A DNA stretch of 64,000 nt from Parapedobacter pyrenivorans_A (lineage in GTDB: Bacteria; Bacteroidota; Bacteroidia; Sphingobacteriales; Sphingobacteriaceae). Shown here piece by piece: positions 60,956 through 64,000 of the stretch. The notes below the pieces were generated by a model that did no database searches, was not told the DNA's origin, and worked only from the letters and a program-made list of their open reading frames with translations. The number at the start of each line of letters is the position of its first letter. Position 1 is the stretch's first letter. A program made the position numbers and the translations under genes. Location of the stretch: contig NZ_JBHEUZ010000013.1 in NCBI RefSeq assembly GCF_041925275.1, positions 1 through 64,000 on the forward strand, in the 5' to 3' direction.

Positions 60956-62164
60956 CTATGTAATGGCGAGCAAATGGATCATCTGTAGGCAACAGCGGCT
61001 GTTGTGGTAAGGGCATTTCCAAAATCCGGCTTTGTCTTCGTGCGCCATTATGTGCCCGTTTTCATCCCTGCCCCAATACCACTCGCCGTTTTGATGGTCG
61101 ATGAGGTTCTCCTTGGTGTATTGCCATACCCGCGACGCAATTGCCATGTATTTGCTGTCGCCAGCCAATAGCCCGGCGCGGTAGAAACCGACCAAAGCCT
61201 CTGCTTCTACCCACCAATGTTTCTCGGCAACCAATGTATTGGTAGCGGCACTGAATTCATAGAGCAAGGCACCCGATTGGTCTACCCACTTCGCGCTGGT
61301 GGCAGCCAAGCGCAAGGATAGTGTACGTACGGTATCGCTGAGTTGTCCATCGTCAACGGCGCGTGCCGCTTCGCAGAGCAGCCACGATGCCTCTATTTCG
61401 TGGCCGAACGAACGGAGGGATGATTTGGTTTGCCAATACTCATCAAAAAACAGGGAGAGGTGGCCATGGGGGTTGATAAAATGCTTTTCGAACAGTTCGA
61501 GTATGGCAATAATCCGTTGTTTCAGGGCATCATTTGGCCATATTTCATACAAACCCGTGTAGGCCTCTAATATGTGGAGGTGTGTATTCAGGGTTTTCTT
61601 TTCGTTGTCGTCTTTTTCACTAAGGCTCAGGTGTGCGGTGGGCGACCAATTCCTGGCAAGGGCCTCTATATATCCGCCATGGCGGGTATCCCAGCTGTAT
61701 TTTTCAATGGCTTGGTACAGCGTTTTGGCAAGAGCTAGTACTGTACCGTCGTTATTGACTTTATAGTACGCTGCTAACCCGTAAATGGTAAAGGCCATGC
61801 CGTAAATCTGTTTGCGGCTGTCGGCCGGACTTCCATCGGGGTATACCGACCAGTATACGCCGCCGTACTCGGCGTCGATGAAATGTCGTTGGATGTATTG
61901 ATAGGCAGCGTCTGCCAACTCCAGGTATCGGGGTGTGCGGGTATGGCGGTATCCTGCCGAAAAGGCCCACAAGATACGGGCATACATTACGGAACCCGAA
62001 ACGGCGAGCGGATAAGGTGTGTCGGTATGGTCCACCTTCGGGTAAAAGCGGGCATTGGCACTGTCAAAAGCGGTGCTAGCCCAATAGTCCAATATGCGTT
62101 TGAGTTCACACTCAAATTCACTGACCTTCCAACCGTGTGGCTTTGCCGTGTTCAATATGTTCAT
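60956..62164 (-). CDS. AGE-family cellobiose/mannobiose 2-epimerase
   Basis: 402 residues of the (alpha/alpha)6-barrel AGE family. SFGHEIEASWLL (H255, E258) and the C-terminal CPYHNSRCC region are family active-site elements, and WWVEAEALVGF is conserved. It would convert beta-1,4-mannobiose to mannosyl-glucose. Its start overlaps the end of the GH130 gene by 47 bases, in line with one message. This gene order matches the known Bacteroides mannan pathway (epimerase plus mannosylglucose phosphorylase plus GH26). Confidence 0.92.
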   Translation of the reverse strand: MNILNTAKPHGWKVSEFECELKRILDYWASTAFDSANARFYPKVDHTDTPYPLAVSGSVMYARILWAFSAGYRHTRTPRYLELADAAYQYIQRHFIDAEYGGVYWSVYPDGSPADSRKQIYGMAFTIYGLAAYYKVNNDGTVLALAKTLYQAIEKYSWDTRHGGYIEALARNWSPTAHLSLSEKDDNEKKTLNTHLHILEAYTGLYEIWPNDALKQRIIAILELFEKHFINPHGHLSLFFDEYWQTKSSLRSFGHEIEASWLLCEAARAVDDGQLSDTVRTLSLRLAATSAKWVDQSGALLYEFSAATNTLVAEKHWWVEAEALVGFYRAGLLAGDSKYMAIASRVWQYTKENLIDHQNGEWYWGRDENGHIMAHEDKAGFWKCPYHNSRCCLQMIHLLAIT

Positions 62165-63329
62165 TTTTCTGGGTGAGTCTTCTTATGTTGTCTACGGATC
62201 GCGCTGAAATGAACCCGTCTTCGGGTGTGTTTTTCACATAGTCGACCAGTTGTTCAATGGAGCTCGTTGCTACATGCATGCGTGTGTCTGATGATGCGTA
62301 GTAGATGTAAACGCGATCATCATCTACGATCCAACCGTTGCAAAACACAACATTAGAAACGTCGCCGATGCGTTCATCGCCCTCCGGTGCCAAAAAATAG
62401 CCGCCAGGCTTATGGATGATTTGTGAAACATCGTCAAGGGCTGTCATAAACAGATACAGCACATACCTTAGCCCCGCGGCTGTGTGGCGCACGCCGTGTG
62501 CCAAGTGTAGCCACCCCATGGGGGTCTTCAGCGGTGCAGGACCTTGGCCATTCTTAGCTTCGTATATGGTATGGTACTTCTTTGCATCGATAATGTGTTC
62601 GTCGTGTACTGCGGCATTTTCCATGCTGTCCGTTAGCGCAAATGCTATCCCGCCGCCCTTGCCGGTTTCGATGAAACCGTCCTGTGGACGGGTGTATAAG
62701 GCATATTTGCCATTTACAAACTCGGGGTGCAGCACGACATTGCGCTGTTGCGGTGAGTTTGTTTTCAGGTCTGGCAAGCGCTCCCAATGTTCCATATCCC
62801 GCGTGCGGATGATGCCGCACTGGGCAATGGCGGCAGATTGGTCGGCTTCGGGTGCGTCGGGGTTGCGGCGTTCGGTACAGAATAGGCCGTACACCCACCC
62901 ATCCTCGTGGTGCGTAAGCCGTATATCGTATACGTTGGTGTCCGGATCGCCGAATTGGGGGATACTGATGGGATATTTACGGAACCGGAAATTGTCGATT
63001 CCATTGGGGCTTTCCGCGATGGCAAAGAACGATTTGCGGTCGGAAGCCTCTACACGTACCATCAGTAGGTACCGTCCTTGCCACTTGATGGCCCCTGCGT
63101 TGAATGTGGCATTGATGCCGATGCGCTGCATGAGGAATGGGTTTGCCAGGTGATCGAAATCATACTGCCATTCCAACGGCGCATGCGCTGCCGTGAGGAC
63201 GGGGTACTTGAATCGGGTGTATATCCCATTGTCCGGCCATATGGCTTCGTTTTTCCTGCCAACGAGTTCCCCATGCTTATTCACGAGGGCTACCCTTTTT
63301 GCTTCGAAATCAGTTATTGATAATGACAC
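62118..63329 (-). CDS. GH130 phosphorylase (mannosylglucose phosphorylase type)
   Basis: 403 residues, a five-bladed beta-propeller. The likely catalytic acid is D135 in NVYDIRLTHH, equivalent to the GH130 aspartate. FNAGAIKWQGRYLLMVRVE and FCNGWIVDDDRVYIYYASSDT are typical blades. It cleaves mannosyl-glucose with phosphate to mannose 1-phosphate and glucose. No signal peptide, so it acts in the cytoplasm after import by the neighbouring symporter. It lies 18 bases after the symporter gene. Confidence 0.93.
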   Translation of the reverse strand: MSLSITDFEAKRVALVNKHGELVGRKNEAIWPDNGIYTRFKYPVLTAAHAPLEWQYDFDHLANPFLMQRIGINATFNAGAIKWQGRYLLMVRVEASDRKSFFAIAESPNGIDNFRFRKYPISIPQFGDPDTNVYDIRLTHHEDGWVYGLFCTERRNPDAPEADQSAAIAQCGIIRTRDMEHWERLPDLKTNSPQQRNVVLHPEFVNGKYALYTRPQDGFIETGKGGGIAFALTDSMENAAVHDEHIIDAKKYHTIYEAKNGQGPAPLKTPMGWLHLAHGVRHTAAGLRYVLYLFMTALDDVSQIIHKPGGYFLAPEGDERIGDVSNVVFCNGWIVDDDRVYIYYASSDTRMHVATSSIEQLVDYVKNTPEDGFISARSVDNIRRLTQKNEHIEHGKATRLEGQ

Positions 63330-63347
63330 GATCTTGTTTTGAACTTA

Positions 63348-64000
63348 TTAATTTTCCAGTTTATTCCACCAAGTTTTCTTCAGGGTAATAGCTATAACGG
63401 CCAAAAGGGCTACGGTAACCCATAGTTCGGTTTCCATTTTCAGTACCAAATACATGGGCAAAATGGTGAGGCACAGCTGCCCGATGATGCCAAGCACCAC
63501 GTTGAACAGATCCCTGCCGAGGTTCTTGTTAGGTATAAATGCGGGGTCTTCCGCGAGTACCATCAGCCGGACGGGTTTCCAGAAACCCCATGGCTTAACC
63601 GTGCGGTAAAATTCCTTCAGCACTTCGATATCGGTGGGTTTGGTACATAGCGACCCGATGATCGACCCTGCCAGCGACAAGGCAAAAAGTAGCGGGAAGT
63701 AATAGAGGTCCAGGAAGTCGAACAGCAACGGGAATACCAATGCAGGTAGAATGCCCGCTAGCATACCCCAGAAGAAGCCTGAAGCGTTGAACCGCCACCA
63801 GTACCATTTCAGCATGTTGGCAGCGATGTACCCGCCATACAATGCCGATACAATCCATTGCAGTACGCTATTTACGTCTTCCGCAAAAAAGCCTAGTGAA
63901 ATGCCGATAACGGCAATGCCGACGCCGGCGATGTAATTGGTGTTGCGGATGGCCCGGTTCGAGGCGTCGGGTTTGAGGTATTTGAGGTAAATATCGTTGG
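63348..64000 (-). CDS. Sodium:solute symporter, C-terminal part (cut by the window edge)
   Basis: About 217 C-terminal residues; the start lies beyond 64000. Several membrane helices are visible, with IAGVGIAVIGISLGFFAED and LQWIVSALYGGYIAANMLKWYWW as typical SSS/SGLT-family segments. It would carry the imported disaccharides across the inner membrane. It is the most upstream gene of the visible mannan locus on the minus strand. Confidence 0.88.
   Translation of the reverse strand, partial: NDIYLKYLKPDASNRAIRNTNYIAGVGIAVIGISLGFFAEDVNSVLQWIVSALYGGYIAANMLKWYWWRFNASGFFWGMLAGILPALVFPLLFDFLDLYYFPLLFALSLAGSIIGSLCTKPTDIEVLKEFYRTVKPWGFWKPVRLMVLAEDPAFIPNKNLGRDLFNVVLGIIGQLCLTILPMYLVLKMETELWVTVALLAVIAITLKKTWWNKLEN

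Overview
The window comes from a Bacteroidota genome, most likely a Sphingobacteriaceae-type organism. The evidence is the SusC/SusD glycan locus, many lipoproteins of Bacteroidota type, promoters with the Bacteroidota -7 box TAnnTTTG, an ATP synthase locus with a long secreted N-terminus on subunit a and no atpD/atpC, and a 938-residue CarB. No rRNA, tRNA, insertion sequence or CRISPR array was seen. The right end cuts a transporter gene.

Layout. 281-5389: a TPR sensor kinase/NarL-type regulator pair, fumC with a coupled lipoprotein gene, and a DUF4160/DUF2442 pair. 5404-19351: an anaerobic nitrogen-oxide island. A Crp/Fnr-family regulator and an oxidase-like membrane protein lie on the minus strand, divergent from a clade II-type nos operon (cytochrome c, Sec/lipoprotein NosZ, a NosB-like membrane protein, NosL, NosD, NosF, NosY). 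Then come ric, a double-DUF2249 protein, a second oxidase-like membrane protein, a MIP18-type protein and a 607-residue protein of unknown function. 19375-24626: a minus-strand copper-acquisition operon (small Cys protein, YtkA/FixH-like lipoprotein, OprC/NosA-like TonB receptor, MbnP and MbnH). 24725-29094: an MFS transporter and the anaerobic ribonucleotide reductase, whose glycyl-radical tail is encoded by a separate overlapping ORF, plus its activase.

29095-51098 is mostly housekeeping: carB, ahcY, a bacilliredoxin, a DegP-type protease, dapF, atp genes, a nucleotide-sugar dehydratase, fabH, clpS, an outer-membrane receptor and a HAD phosphatase. 51117-64000 is a beta-mannan utilisation locus read leftwards (symporter, GH130 phosphorylase, AGE-family epimerase, SusC, SusD, two surface glycan-binding proteins, GH26, GH5).

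How it fits together. Five promoters (crp, nos, the 607-residue gene, the copper operon, nrdD) share a dyad of the type TGAC-N4-GTCA, centred 28.5-29.5 bp upstream of a TAnnTTTG box. This suggests one Fnr/DNR-like regulator, probably the one encoded at 6636-7244, controls N2O respiration, its copper supply, NO-damage repair and anaerobic dNTP synthesis. Two other unexplained structures stand out: an 11-bp-periodic repeat array at 29117-29237 between two converging genes, and a 29-bp-arm hairpin between atpA and atpG.
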